From NCBI RefSeq assembly GCF_000013725.1, contig NC_007955.1, positions 837,579 to 901,578 on the forward strand: DNA of 64,000 nucleotides, written 5' to 3'. Source of the DNA: Methanococcoides burtonii DSM 6242 (GTDB taxonomy: Archaea; Halobacteriota; Methanosarcinia; Methanosarcinales; Methanosarcinaceae). A program made the position numbers and the translations under genes. Under the pieces are notes generated by a model. That model did not search any database and was not told the DNA's origin. It saw nothing but the letters and a program-made list of their open reading frames with translations. This document shows, piece by piece, positions 9,711-19,232 of the stretch (its first letter is position 1; the number at the start of each line of letters is the position of its first letter).

Positions 9711-10565
9711 TTAGTTATCCAGCTTGTATCCATTGTAGGAACCAAGGACTTTTAGCATAGATACTTTTAAATTTATATAATATAAAGCATCTTTTATATC
9801 TGCATCGCCTGTACTTCCTTCTATGTCAATATAGAACATATAATCTCCCAAAGAGCGCTTCGATGGTCTTGATTCTATACGTGTCAGATTAATGTCTCTC
9901 TTTGCGAATTCACCTATGATCTCATACAGTGAACCAGGTTTGTCCTCATCAATATCAGCAATGATAGATGTCTTGCACGTATCATTTTCAGGTACGCATG
10001 CTTCATCTTCCTTCCACTTGCCCTGTTTTATGATGATAAAGCGTGTATGGTTTTTCTCCCAGTCCTGAATATTCGGAACAAGTATCTTCAATCCATATTC
10101 TCTGGCAGATTCCTTTGATGCGATTGCTGCCATCTCGCAGAACTCATTAGCAAGCTTAGCAGCATGGGACGTACTTCCAGTGGTACGAATTTCTGCATTC
10201 TTGAAATGTTCCCTTATGAACTTGCTGCATTGGCCCAGTGCCTGAGGATGTGACATTATTATCTTGATATCCTTTATCTCTCCTTTTGAGAGGAGGCAAT
10301 GCCCAATGGGTACAACGATCTCCCCAATTATAGTTATCTCACTCTCAAGCAATAGGTCAAGTGTGATCCCAACGGACCCCTCTATTGAATTCTCTATTGG
10401 GACTATTCCAATGTCCGAATCTCCATTGATGACGGATGTAAAAGTATCGTTTATGTCATCATAATAGACGAGGGATGTCCCCTCAGACTTTGATTCTTTG
10501 CTTATCCAGCCTTTTGCTGCTTTTTCCGAGTAGGATCCGGCAGGCCCGAGTACGCCAACGATCAT
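9711..10565 (-). CDS. pheA: Prephenate dehydratase
   Basis: Converts prephenate to phenylpyruvate in phenylalanine synthesis. The 284-residue protein starts with the family motif VGVLGPAGSYSEKAA and carries the catalytic Thr-Arg-Phe in NHTRFIII (about residue 174). The C-terminal ACT regulatory domain (about 195-280) has the phenylalanine-binding ESRPSKRSLGDYMFY motif, so feedback inhibition by phenylalanine is expected. There is no fused chorismate mutase. It appears to be a single transcription unit. Confidence 0.95.
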   Translation of the reverse strand: MIVGVLGPAGSYSEKAAKGWISKESKSEGTSLVYYDDINDTFTSVINGDSDIGIVPIENSIEGSVGITLDLLLESEITIIGEIVVPIGHCLLSKGEIKDIKIIMSHPQALGQCSKFIREHFKNAEIRTTGSTSHAAKLANEFCEMAAIASKESAREYGLKILVPNIQDWEKNHTRFIIIKQGKWKEDEACVPENDTCKTSIIADIDEDKPGSLYEIIGEFAKRDINLTRIESRPSKRSLGDYMFYIDIEGSTGDADIKDALYYINLKVSMLKVLGSYNGYKLDN

Positions 10566-10612
10566 CGGTAAAGATGGGTTTGCCTGCTAAAAATAGTTTG
10601 TGATGGCAAACT

Positions 10613-12073
10613 TTAGCTTTTAATGACCCTGAATATCATCACAAGCCCTGCCATATTTATAATTATAATAAAGATCGATCCAATGGTCCTTCTTGTTCCT
10701 TTTGGTATCATGTTCTCTTTTTCGCCAGTCTCTTTATCTTCGTTGAATCGGATAATTTTATCAGAATCTGCAAAAACAGTCCTTTCATATACCTGTTCAT
10801 CATTTCCAGAAAGTTCAGCGGTGATGCTGTATTCCTTATCTGGTTCGAGTCCGTAGAAGATGTATTCGCTATCATCTTCAGCTTTTAGAACGATCTCCTT
10901 TGAAGAGATACTGACACTGCCGTTTTCCGGAAGCAATATCTTGAAATTCACATATCTTTTACTGGCAAATGAATCACCTGCTGAAAATCGTAGTTCGTTT
11001 GGCAGGTCAAGGATACTTAGGATAGTAGGTGCAATATCTTCCTGACCGATCTGTTCTCGAATGAACTTTCTTTCTATATTGGATGATGTTGCAATGAAGG
11101 GTATCTGAAGCACTTCCGGAGAAGTTGCATATTTTCCGGATTTACTGCCACCACGTCCATCCGTTGACTGGAAGGCCATCCCGTGATCGGAAGTCAATAT
11201 GAATGCAAGGTCGTTATCTTCCGTTCTTTCAATAAGGGGCTGGACCATAATGTCGAGTGCTTCAATACATTCAACATAGCCCTCATTTCGGCGATAGATT
11301 CCAGCAGCATCAATAGCACCGATATTTGTCGTCAGTATGTATTTTTGGTCAGGATATTGCTCCATCATCTCAATTACCTTAAGAGATGTTTCGATCCCCC
11401 AGAGGTTGTAAGCATTATAGCGCTCGATCTCCCCTTCCTTATACTGCTGAATGTAAGTTGGGGCCAGAATGGCATATTCTTTGAATATCTGTTCAACATC
11501 GAGGATCATATCGTTGTCAGGCTGGTCGGGAAAGTTATTGAGCACAACCTTCATTTGTGGATCATTTATCGATGTGGTGCTATCATGTATAGTAATATCT
11601 TGTTTATCAATAAGTTCGGCAGTGTCACCCTTTTCCAATATTGCAAACATGATATATCCATTATCACGGGCAATATCATAGATTGTGGCATCATTGTATG
11701 CTATCATCGCAGTGGTGGCTCCGGGATTTCCTGTAACGATCACCGAATGTCCGTTTTCGCCTTTTGTGGATGGGATCAGAACACTAAATGCTTGAAGTCC
11801 ATCTTTTGCAAATGCTGAAATATTCTTTACATCTGGTTTTTCCAAAGGATTGCCATCAAGTGCATAAGGGATCTTTTCCGGATTTATATAGTTTGCACCG
11901 AGGCCATCTGTGATCAGTATGACTGCACCATGATCGGTTTCTATGTTTTGGATATCTATTGTTGTGAGTGCCACAACAGGAGTTGAAAGTTGCACTATTA
12001 TAAGACAAAATAGAACTAAGATCGCTCTTCTTTTTAAATTATGGTTTAATGTAGATACGTTCTTCACGACCAA
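10613..12073 (-). CDS. Membrane-anchored alkaline phosphatase superfamily protein
   Basis: A 486-residue protein of the alkaline phosphatase/sulfatase/phosphoglycerate mutase superfamily. It has an N-terminal signal or anchor segment (ILVLFCLIIVQLSTPVVA), a metal-site start VILITDGLGANYINP (about residue 50), IGAIDAAG near 254 and a second metal motif ILTSDHGMAF (about 296). A C-terminal membrane helix (SIFIIIINMAGLVMIF) would hold the catalytic domain outside the cell. A predicted beta domain lies before that helix. The substrate cannot be told. The upstream region is very AT-rich. Confidence 0.75.
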   Translation of the reverse strand: MVVKNVSTLNHNLKRRAILVLFCLIIVQLSTPVVALTTIDIQNIETDHGAVILITDGLGANYINPEKIPYALDGNPLEKPDVKNISAFAKDGLQAFSVLIPSTKGENGHSVIVTGNPGATTAMIAYNDATIYDIARDNGYIMFAILEKGDTAELIDKQDITIHDSTTSINDPQMKVVLNNFPDQPDNDMILDVEQIFKEYAILAPTYIQQYKEGEIERYNAYNLWGIETSLKVIEMMEQYPDQKYILTTNIGAIDAAGIYRRNEGYVECIEALDIMVQPLIERTEDNDLAFILTSDHGMAFQSTDGRGGSKSGKYATSPEVLQIPFIATSSNIERKFIREQIGQEDIAPTILSILDLPNELRFSAGDSFASKRYVNFKILLPENGSVSISSKEIVLKAEDDSEYIFYGLEPDKEYSITAELSGNDEQVYERTVFADSDKIIRFNEDKETGEKENMIPKGTRRTIGSIFIIIINMAGLVMIFRVIKS

Positions 12074-12508
12074 TGCAATATTTTTTTAGACTAATATAAT
12101 TAATTATATTTCATTTCTTTGAGAATTTTTTAAAATAGATCTTGTTTTTTGTTTTTTTCCTCTAATAATGTCAGGTATTTCATAATTTTATATATGTACT
12201 TTTCGACTATCAAATATCTATTTTTTAAATAATTAATTCTGATTATTATAAATTATGCTTATTGGTATCGTTTATTATTTTTATCTATTTAATTATAGAT
12301 TTTTAGTAGTAGCTTTGTTTTTATATTAGTTTTATTTTTCAAATTTTTAAGTATTATATATAAGTATATTGGTATTAAATTATATGTTAATTTTTTAGAA
12401 AATCTTTTATTTAGTAAAAAAGCTATCAATCGATATTATAGTTTCAATAAATAATGCTGATTAAAATACGTGCCATATAGTAACCTATTTATACTAAATA
12501 TTAAACAT

Positions 12509-12523
12509 ACAAATGTTTATATA
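12509..12523 (+). promoter_or_regulatory. mtaA core promoter (TATA box), shared with mtaC2
   Basis: The 15 bases ACAAATGTTTATATA occur here and again at 22049-22063 ahead of mtaC2. TTTATATA is a good archaeal TATA box and the A-rich bases before it fit a BRE. Transcription should start about 25 bases downstream, leaving a leader of roughly 120 bases before the ATG at 12665. Confidence 0.65.
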
Positions 12524-12572
12524 TGATTATTCCAGTTTGAAATTTGGGTATAACTACCTAATATCAGTTGTT

Positions 12573-12632
12573 CCATCCCTGGATTGATTGGATGGTGTGA
12601 ACGACGATCAAAAAACATCAGCATCCGGATGC
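12573..12632 (+). promoter_or_regulatory. mtaA leader stem-loops
   Basis: CCATCC (12573-12578) can pair with GGATGG (12590-12595), and the perfect palindrome GCATCCGGATGC lies at 12621-12632, 32 bases before the mtaA start. Long structured leaders are known for methanol methyltransferase genes in Methanosarcina; a regulatory role here is inferred. Confidence 0.35.
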
Positions 12633-12664
12633 ACCGGGTCTTTAATTATGAAGGAGTGATCGAA

Positions 12665-13681
12665 ATGACCGATTTAAACCCAAAAGAAAGATTATTGAAC
12701 GCGTTAAACCGCGAACCAGTTGATAAAGTCCCGGTAGTTTCTGTAACACAGACCGCTATAGTTGATCTTATGGATCAGACCGGTGCAGAGTGGCCTGAAG
12801 CTCATTCAGATGCAGAGAAGATGGCAACACTCGCCGTAGCATCACACGAGATCGCAGGTCTTGAAGCTGTAAGGTATCCATATTGTCTGACAGTTCTTGC
12901 AGAAGCTATGGGTTGTGAAGTTAATATGGGAACAAAGAACAGACAACCATCTGTAACTGATCACCCATATAAAGACGTTGACAATCTCGTAATGCCCGAT
13001 GACCTTCTTAGCAATGGCAGAATACCTGCTGTGCTTGAAGCAACAAAGATAATCATCGATAAAGTTGGAGATAAAATTCCTCTGGTAGCTGGCATGGAAG
13101 GGCCTGTAACCCTTGCATCCGATCTTGTAAGTGTAAAGAAGTTCATGAAATGGTCTATCAAGAAACCAGATGACTTAGAGACTATCCTTGACTTTGCCAC
13201 AGATGCATGCATAGTGTATGCAAATGCACTGGCAGATGCTGGTGCAGATGTAATATGTGTGCCTGATCCTGTAGCATCCCCTGACCTTCTGAACCCTGAA
13301 ACATTTGACAAGATGCTTAAGCCAAGACTTGCAAGGTTTGCAGAAGGGGTCAAATGTCCGATGGTGCTTCATATTTGTGGAAATGTGACTCCTATTCTCG
13401 ATATGATGGCAGACTGCAAATTCGAGGGACTTAGCATTGAGGAAAAAGTAGCAGACCTTAAGGGAGCTATCAAAACTGTCGGAGACAGGGCTGTGATCGT
13501 TGGTAATGTGTCCAGTCCGTTCACGTTACTTTCTGGTGATGTTGAAAAGGTCAAAGCAGAATCAAAGGATGCTCTTGAAGGTGGCGTTGCAGTTCTTTCT
13601 CCTGGATGTGGTATTGCACCAAATACTCCTGTGGAGAATGTTAAAGCCCTTGTCGAAGCAAGGGACGAATACATTGCATAA
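12665..13681 (+). CDS. mtaA: Methylcobamide:CoM methyltransferase MtaA (methanol-specific)
   Basis: Transfers the methyl group from methylated MtaC to coenzyme M. The 338-residue protein belongs to the uroporphyrinogen decarboxylase-like family. The zinc ligands are visible in LHICGNVTP (His and Cys, about residue 237) and SPGCGIAPNTP near residue 320. The segments AMGCEVNMGTKNRQPSVT and GGMEGP/GMEGPVTLASDLVSVK are typical of MtaA rather than MtbA. I chose the ATG at 12665, preceded by AAGGAGTGATCG, over the upstream ATG at 12584, because length and alignment fit the family. It is the first gene of the methanol region and probably serves both MtaC copies. Confidence 0.93.
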   Translation: MTDLNPKERLLNALNREPVDKVPVVSVTQTAIVDLMDQTGAEWPEAHSDAEKMATLAVASHEIAGLEAVRYPYCLTVLAEAMGCEVNMGTKNRQPSVTDHPYKDVDNLVMPDDLLSNGRIPAVLEATKIIIDKVGDKIPLVAGMEGPVTLASDLVSVKKFMKWSIKKPDDLETILDFATDACIVYANALADAGADVICVPDPVASPDLLNPETFDKMLKPRLARFAEGVKCPMVLHICGNVTPILDMMADCKFEGLSIEEKVADLKGAIKTVGDRAVIVGNVSSPFTLLSGDVEKVKAESKDALEGGVAVLSPGCGIAPNTPVENVKALVEARDEYIA

Positions 13682-13730
13682 TATCTGTAGAAACGAAATA
13701 TATATATACAAAAATCTTAACATCCAATCG

Positions 13731-13771
13731 GAAAGGTCTTGTTGTGCAGGACCTTTCATTTATTTCTTTTT
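13731..13771 (+). terminator. Terminator-like hairpin after mtaA
   Basis: GAAAGGTC (13731-13738) pairs perfectly with GACCTTTC (13750-13757), and a T-rich stretch follows (ATTTATTTCTTTTT). It lies 50 bases after the mtaA stop, so mtaA may be transcribed alone. Confidence 0.6.
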
Positions 13772-13827
13772 GATCATCTGTCAATAATTGTCTATCACAT
13801 TGATCGATTAGGCAGGAAGGTAATACT

Positions 13828-15435
13828 ATGCGAACAGGAATTGCAATAGATCTTGGTACAAGTGGTTTCAGGGCACAAAAAATAGACCTTGGATCAGGTG
13901 AGATACAGAGAACAGTCATCACAATGAGAAATCCTCTGCCCGGTGCGAACGTTATGGATCATCTGGATTTTGCCATGACATATGGTCAGGACAAAGCTCA
14001 TGACCTTGTGATCAATGCTTTCATTCACATCCTTAATGAACTTGAACCGGAAGGAGGACTTGTTGAGAGGATCGCTGTATGTGGAAATCCTATACAATTA
14101 TCATTGTTCCAGGGGATTCCGATCGATGACCTTGCCTATGCAGGAGAGCGAAAAAAGAAGTTGATGAATATTGAGGAGCAAAAAAGGAATGCTTGTATAA
14201 TTGACAGCACTCAGGTAAAAGGCCTTGAATTCCTTAATTGTAAAGTAGTTATTCCACCTGCTATCAAACACGAGGTCGGTGCAGATGCTCTTGCGTTGAT
14301 AGTAAAGTCCGGAATGCTTGAATCTGATAAGATAGCCATTGCAACTGATTATGGTACCAATGCGGAAATGGCGTTAAAGGTCGGTAATGTCATCTTCACA
14401 GGTTCTGCAGCAGCCGGTCCTGCACTTGAAGGTCAGGAGATCGGGGACGGAAGTATTGCACGCCCATTTGTGATCTCAGATGTTGAATTTAACAATGGGG
14501 ATGTATTGAATTACGTTCTTGATAAGGAAATGAACACTGTCAGTGGTTCCCTTGTCAACTATAAAAACGGTGATGTTCTCAAAAATGGTGATGTGCATGC
14601 TATCGGCATCACAGGTACCGGTGTTATTGCACTTATCGATGAGGCCATAAAAAATGGAACCATCCAATTACCAAATATAAATACGCCTGATAAAAAACTT
14701 TACCTTCAGGATGGTCTACATTTCACAGAAAAAGATCTTGCTGAAGCGGGAAGGGCTATCGGTGCCATACGTGCCGGTCATGTGACATTATGCAATGCTG
14801 CTAATGTCGCAATGGAAGATGTGGAGGTCGCATACATGGCCGGTGCTGCCGGTACCTATATGGATGCGATAAAAGCTCATCGTATTGGCATGATACCTTA
14901 CAATGTCTCAAAGATCTGTCAGATAGGGAACACTTCTCTTATCGTTGCAAGGGAGATACTACTTTCAGAAGAACGATTATGGGACCTTCAGGAGATCGCA
15001 GTGGAGATAGTTGGCACACATGTAATGTTTGCAATGGATGAAGCATTCAAGGATTCTTATATTCTTGAACTTTCCTATTGGAACGAGGGTATGCCTTTCA
15101 AGACACTTAAAAAATATCTTAAGAAAAAAGGTCTTCCTACAATCGATGAAGTAACTAAGGTGCCGGAAATCGAAAAGCGCGTCGAGAAGGATATTCCTGA
15201 TCTTGGGGGCGAAGGGCTTCATGTGGTTGACCAGATAGGTACATTTCTGGAAATCGATATGGAAGGCTGTATCGACTGTAAGAAATGTGTTGATGTGTGT
15301 CCAAATGATGCATTGGAACAGGAGGATCGGTCAGTGAGAATAAGAACTGATCTTTGTGATGGTGCACACTGCCAGAAATGTATTCATTCATGCCCGGAAA
15401 ATGTCCTCGACTGGCATTTTCTCAAGGTAGTATAA
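13828..15435 (+). CDS. ramA: RamA-type corrinoid protein reductive activase
   Basis: A 535-residue iron-sulfur protein that, in the RamA family, reduces inactive Co(II) corrinoid proteins to Co(I) with ATP. The N-terminus GIAIDLGTSGFRAQKIDLGSG and the segment IATDYGTNAEMAL near residue 170 are nucleotide-binding motifs of the ASKHA fold. Two C-terminal [4Fe-4S] motifs are present: CIDCKKCVDVCP (about 481-492) and CDGAHCQKCIHSCP (about 511-524). Its position between mtaA and mtaC1B1 suggests it activates MtaC, though RamA itself was described for methylamine proteins; the symbol denotes the family. ATG follows an AGGAAGG ribosome binding site. Confidence 0.85.
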   Translation: MRTGIAIDLGTSGFRAQKIDLGSGEIQRTVITMRNPLPGANVMDHLDFAMTYGQDKAHDLVINAFIHILNELEPEGGLVERIAVCGNPIQLSLFQGIPIDDLAYAGERKKKLMNIEEQKRNACIIDSTQVKGLEFLNCKVVIPPAIKHEVGADALALIVKSGMLESDKIAIATDYGTNAEMALKVGNVIFTGSAAAGPALEGQEIGDGSIARPFVISDVEFNNGDVLNYVLDKEMNTVSGSLVNYKNGDVLKNGDVHAIGITGTGVIALIDEAIKNGTIQLPNINTPDKKLYLQDGLHFTEKDLAEAGRAIGAIRAGHVTLCNAANVAMEDVEVAYMAGAAGTYMDAIKAHRIGMIPYNVSKICQIGNTSLIVAREILLSEERLWDLQEIAVEIVGTHVMFAMDEAFKDSYILELSYWNEGMPFKTLKKYLKKKGLPTIDEVTKVPEIEKRVEKDIPDLGGEGLHVVDQIGTFLEIDMEGCIDCKKCVDVCPNDALEQEDRSVRIRTDLCDGAHCQKCIHSCPENVLDWHFLKVV

Positions 15436-15761
15436 TAACTTTCATGAGGTGAACATTTAATTATTTGCTCACACCTGTTGTACTGACGTACTGGATATAG
15501 ATCTGAAAAGTAAACAGATTGGATCGAAGGAAGCTACTATAGATCTTAGATGTGAGCAATTTTATTTATTCATTGATTTAAGATAATTCTTTCGTTCAGA
15601 AAGGTCCTCAAAATATGGAGATTCTATCTTTGTGGAAGATAAGGTATAAATCATGAGTTGTCCACTTATAAGAGGGTTCAAAACAAATATATAATTGAAA
15701 CAAACAAATTCCATTATTAAAAACAAAAGATCGTTTAAGCAAAAAAACGCAAAATCGGGAG
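15436..15761. other. Intergenic region with a long inverted repeat
   Basis: No gene. TTGCTCACA (15465-15473) is matched by its exact complement TGTGAGCAA (15551-15559), enclosing 77 bases, with TTTTATTTATT following. The enclosed part repeats TATAGATCT twice (near 15497 and 15540). This could be a terminator for the ramA-like gene, a small structured RNA, or an operator. AT-rich sequence leads to the sensor gene. Confidence 0.35.
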
Positions 15762-18700
15762 ATGTATAAGATATACAATTCCATGGAAAAGACCGGTGAT
15801 ATATCTGTCAAAAAGACTTCATCTAAAGTTGTATCTGATGAAATATCAGAATCTGATAGCTGTAGTTCTTTCTCTTTTTCCGATGATCCTGGAAACTATT
15901 TCGAGGCTATAGTAGCATCTTTAAAAGAAGCTCTCATGATACTTGATCCGGATCTGAACCTGATATATGCGAACGATTCATTCTACAAAATGTTCAATGT
16001 CAAACCTGATGATGTTTTGGGAAATGATGCTGATATATTTGTTGATTTTAAGAAAAATTCACCTGAACTATTCGACAGACTTAGCAGAGTTTGTAAAGAA
16101 GGTTTCTTACTTGAGGACTTTGGACTAACCTATCCTTTTATCAATGCCGGTACAAGGTCTGTGCTGATCAACGGGAGGCCGATCAGATACGATGGCGGCT
16201 GTGTTGCTCTTGTTACCTTTGAATATATTGACGAATTGAAAGCCCTGGATGAGGGAACTATCCGATATGAAGGTCAATATTCAACGTTGATCGAAAAAGG
16301 CAATGAAGGGATAATTGTTGTCCTTGACAATGAAATACGGTATACGAATAAGAAATTCTGCGAACTGACAGGATCTTCAAAAGACGATATCATTGGTTCT
16401 CCTTTCCTTGATCATATTTCGCTTGAATATCGCAGAATGGTTTCCAAAAAATACAATAAATGTCTTTCAAGCAAGAAGAATGACTCCAATATTTATGAAG
16501 CAAATATTGTTTCGCTTATTGAAGGTGAAATTCCTGTGGAGATGACTAATTCCTACATTGAATACGAAGGACAGTCTGCGGTAATGCTGAACTTAAATGA
16601 CATTAGGGAAAAAAGAAAAGCAGAGAAAGCTCTTGTTGATACTGAGAAGAACTTCAGGATAATCTTTGAAAAATCTCCCATAGGTATAGTTCGTTTTGAT
16701 CGGAAAGGAATTATAACGAATTCAAATGAAGTATTCAATGAGATATTCGATCACTTACGTGATGTGATCACAGGCTATAATGTCCTCGATCTTTTTAGTG
16801 ACACAGATTTTCGTAGCGATATAAGTGATGTGGTCTCGGGAAAGATAAGGAACTATGAGGGTGATGTTCACCTAATTGTAAATGACAATAATTCTATCCT
16901 GCATGTCACTTTCAGTTCTTTGATCGTAGATGGATCATTGCAGGGTGGGATGGGGATATTTGAAGACATCACCCTGAGGAAAATGGGTGAACGTTCTCTC
17001 CAGCTGAACGAGTCTCATCTTGAGACGCTTCTTGAACTCAACCAGATGTCCGATGAATCCATTGAAGATATATTAAATTTCACTTTGGAGGCTGCTGCAA
17101 GACTCACTCTGAGCAATATCGGCTATCTTGTCAGTGTCCGTGAAGACAATTCTTTTGACATGATCTTCCTCCTTTTAAAAGATGAAATTGGTCAATACAA
17201 ACTGAGCAAGGACCTGGGCGAGTATCCGCTTGACATTTCCAGCAGGGCCATCAAAGTGAACTCAAGTGGGAAATATTTGCTTTCAAATTACCCAAATGAC
17301 CTTTTTGAAATAGAAAATAATTATGATGTGAACGGTACTATCAAACGTCATTTTGATATTCCCATCTCCAATGAAGAAGGTGAACGATTCGTTCTGGGAG
17401 TTGGCAACAAAGATTCTCCTTATGATGATCTTGATACTCGTAACCTTACACTATTGATCCAGGAAATGAAAAAACTGATCGAGCATAGGGAAGCTGATGA
17501 AGCTTTGCGTGTGTCGGAAGAAAAATACTCCAATCTCGTTAAGAATGGGAATGACGGCATTATCATAATTCGTGATGATGTGTTGGAATTTGTAAATTCA
17601 ATGTTCTGTGAGATCATTGGTTTCAGTCCCCAAAAGGTACATAACTCCAGTTTCTCTTCTTATCTGTCACCTGAATATCGGCGAATGGTGACTAAGCAGT
17701 TCTCGAAGATACTGGAAAAACAGAAAAGCAGTTCTAATAAATTCGAGGTGGATCTGCTTGACCGTAAGGGTGAAACTGTTCCTGTTGAGATCAGTCCGTC
17801 ACGCATATATGATCAGGGTAAGCCTGCTGTAATGGCTATTATACGTGACATAACTGAGCAGAAAAAGAAAGAACAGGAACTGCTTGATTCACTGGAAGTA
17901 CAAAAGGTATTGCAAACGGTTATCAAGAGCAGTCCTGCAATTGTATTTTTCTGGAATGCTCAGTCGGGATGGCCAGTTGAATTTGTTTCTGAGAACATCG
18001 ATACATTTGGATATTCTCCGTCGGATTTTCTTTCTGGAAAACTACAATACGGTGACATTATTCACCCTTCTGATGCGGAAAGAGTGCACAGCTATTTTGC
18101 CCGGAAATTTGCAGAAAATGCTTCCGAATATCGTCTCGAATACAGAATAATCACCAGGTCTGATGATGTTCGATGGGTTGTCGAAAGATCCACTCCGCAG
18201 TATGATGAGGAGGGTGATCTTGTCCATATACAGGGTATCATCATGGATATCACTGAGCGTAAAAAGATCAATCAATTCTTGAATATTGAGTCCGAGGTAG
18301 GTAATTTCTTCACTCCTTCAGGGGACCTTCAGGAAACCTTTGACCAGCTTCTGGAATTTGCTTTACATATAGATAGTATCGATTCTGGCAGTCTCTATCT
18401 GATAGACAAGAACAATGGTGGATTGAACCTTATATCCCATAAAGGGCTTTCGCAAGATTTTGTAAAAAATAATTCTCACTACGCAGCAGATTCCATGCAG
18501 AGTCGATTTTTCATGATGGGTTATCCGCTCTACAAAATGTATTCCGATATCTATCCTGTGACAAAGCGTGATAACAGGGTAGATGAAGGACTGCTGGCAA
18601 CAGCTGTGATCCCGGTGAAATATCAAGAGGAAGAAGTGGCTGTTCTTTTCCTTGCATCGCGTACTGAATATGAAATGCTATACAATATTCGTACATCAGT

Positions 18701-19112
18701 AGAAACAGTTGCTGAACAGATGGGATCCATCATCGGTCGCATTGAATCAGAAGTCGATATGCAAAAGAACCAGAACGACCTTAAATCACTCGTTGATGGT
18801 ATTGATGATCTGATCCTTGTTCTGGATAGTGAGGGTTGTGTACTCTACAGCAATGAGGCAGTCTCGAAAAAACTAGCTCACTCAAAAGAAGAGATAACTG
18901 GCATGAATTTCATAAAAATGCATCCTCATAATAAGGTACTTGAAGCAGCAAAGCTCTTTGGGGATGCACTTGCAGGTAATAAGGTCGAGTTCAGGTTACC
19001 TTTGGTTACCGGTACTGGCATGCTTATGTCTGTGGAAACAAGATTGCAAAAGGGTAAATGGAATCGTCAGGATGCGATCATTGCTATCTGTCGGGAGGTT
19101 GGCATAAATTGA
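15762..19112 (+). CDS. Multi-PAS/GAF sensor protein without a kinase domain
   Basis: A 1116-residue soluble protein made almost wholly of sensor domains. Approximate order: PAS (45-140), PAS (170-285), PAS (295-400), GAF (410-565), PAS (580-690), PAS (700-830), GAF (835-990), PAS (1000-1112). PAS2 and PAS4 look like internal duplicates (both contain SPEYRRMV/SLEYRRMV). The first GAF ends in a GVGNKDSPYDD motif also seen in the kinase at 30040. There is no HisKA, HATPase, receiver or DNA-binding domain; the protein ends shortly after the last PAS. ATG at 15783 is a second start choice. The position between the ramA-like gene and mtaC1B1 suggests methanol-linked signalling. Confidence 0.8.
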   Translation: MYKIYNSMEKTGDISVKKTSSKVVSDEISESDSCSSFSFSDDPGNYFEAIVASLKEALMILDPDLNLIYANDSFYKMFNVKPDDVLGNDADIFVDFKKNSPELFDRLSRVCKEGFLLEDFGLTYPFINAGTRSVLINGRPIRYDGGCVALVTFEYIDELKALDEGTIRYEGQYSTLIEKGNEGIIVVLDNEIRYTNKKFCELTGSSKDDIIGSPFLDHISLEYRRMVSKKYNKCLSSKKNDSNIYEANIVSLIEGEIPVEMTNSYIEYEGQSAVMLNLNDIREKRKAEKALVDTEKNFRIIFEKSPIGIVRFDRKGIITNSNEVFNEIFDHLRDVITGYNVLDLFSDTDFRSDISDVVSGKIRNYEGDVHLIVNDNNSILHVTFSSLIVDGSLQGGMGIFEDITLRKMGERSLQLNESHLETLLELNQMSDESIEDILNFTLEAAARLTLSNIGYLVSVREDNSFDMIFLLLKDEIGQYKLSKDLGEYPLDISSRAIKVNSSGKYLLSNYPNDLFEIENNYDVNGTIKRHFDIPISNEEGERFVLGVGNKDSPYDDLDTRNLTLLIQEMKKLIEHREADEALRVSEEKYSNLVKNGNDGIIIIRDDVLEFVNSMFCEIIGFSPQKVHNSSFSSYLSPEYRRMVTKQFSKILEKQKSSSNKFEVDLLDRKGETVPVEISPSRIYDQGKPAVMAIIRDITEQKKKEQELLDSLEVQKVLQTVIKSSPAIVFFWNAQSGWPVEFVSENIDTFGYSPSDFLSGKLQYGDIIHPSDAERVHSYFARKFAENASEYRLEYRIITRSDDVRWVVERSTPQYDEEGDLVHIQGIIMDITERKKINQFLNIESEVGNFFTPSGDLQETFDQLLEFALHIDSIDSGSLYLIDKNNGGLNLISHKGLSQDFVKNNSHYAADSMQSRFFMMGYPLYKMYSDIYPVTKRDNRVDEGLLATAVIPVKYQEEEVAVLFLASRTEYEMLYNIRTSVETVAEQMGSIIGRIESEVDMQKNQNDLKSLVDGIDDLILVLDSEGCVLYSNEAVSKKLAHSKEEITGMNFIKMHPHNKVLEAAKLFGDALAGNKVEFRLPLVTGTGMLMSVETRLQKGKWNRQDAIIAICREVGIN

Positions 19113-19232
19113 AGGGACCTGTATGTTGTGTCTGCCTGGCAAATAATGTTTTTATTACATGTTTGCATTTGTCTTATCACATCGGAATAGTTGTAGGCAT
19201 TTATATTAATTATTTTAATGGAGGGCTAAATT

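Larger units (their letters stand above)
12074..12664. other. Long AT-rich intergenic region and mtaA leader
   Basis: No gene. It separates the divergent phosphatase-family gene and mtaA. It is strongly AT-rich up to about 12500, then contains the mtaA promoter (12509-12523) and a leader of roughly 120 bases with two stem candidates. An in-frame ATG at 12584 would extend MtaA by 27 residues with no family similarity. Confidence 0.6.

Noticed and set aside
12584-12664. Longer MtaA starting at 12584
   Set aside because: The extra 27 residues overlap the leader stem-loops and match nothing in the family; the ATG at 12665 has a ribosome binding site.
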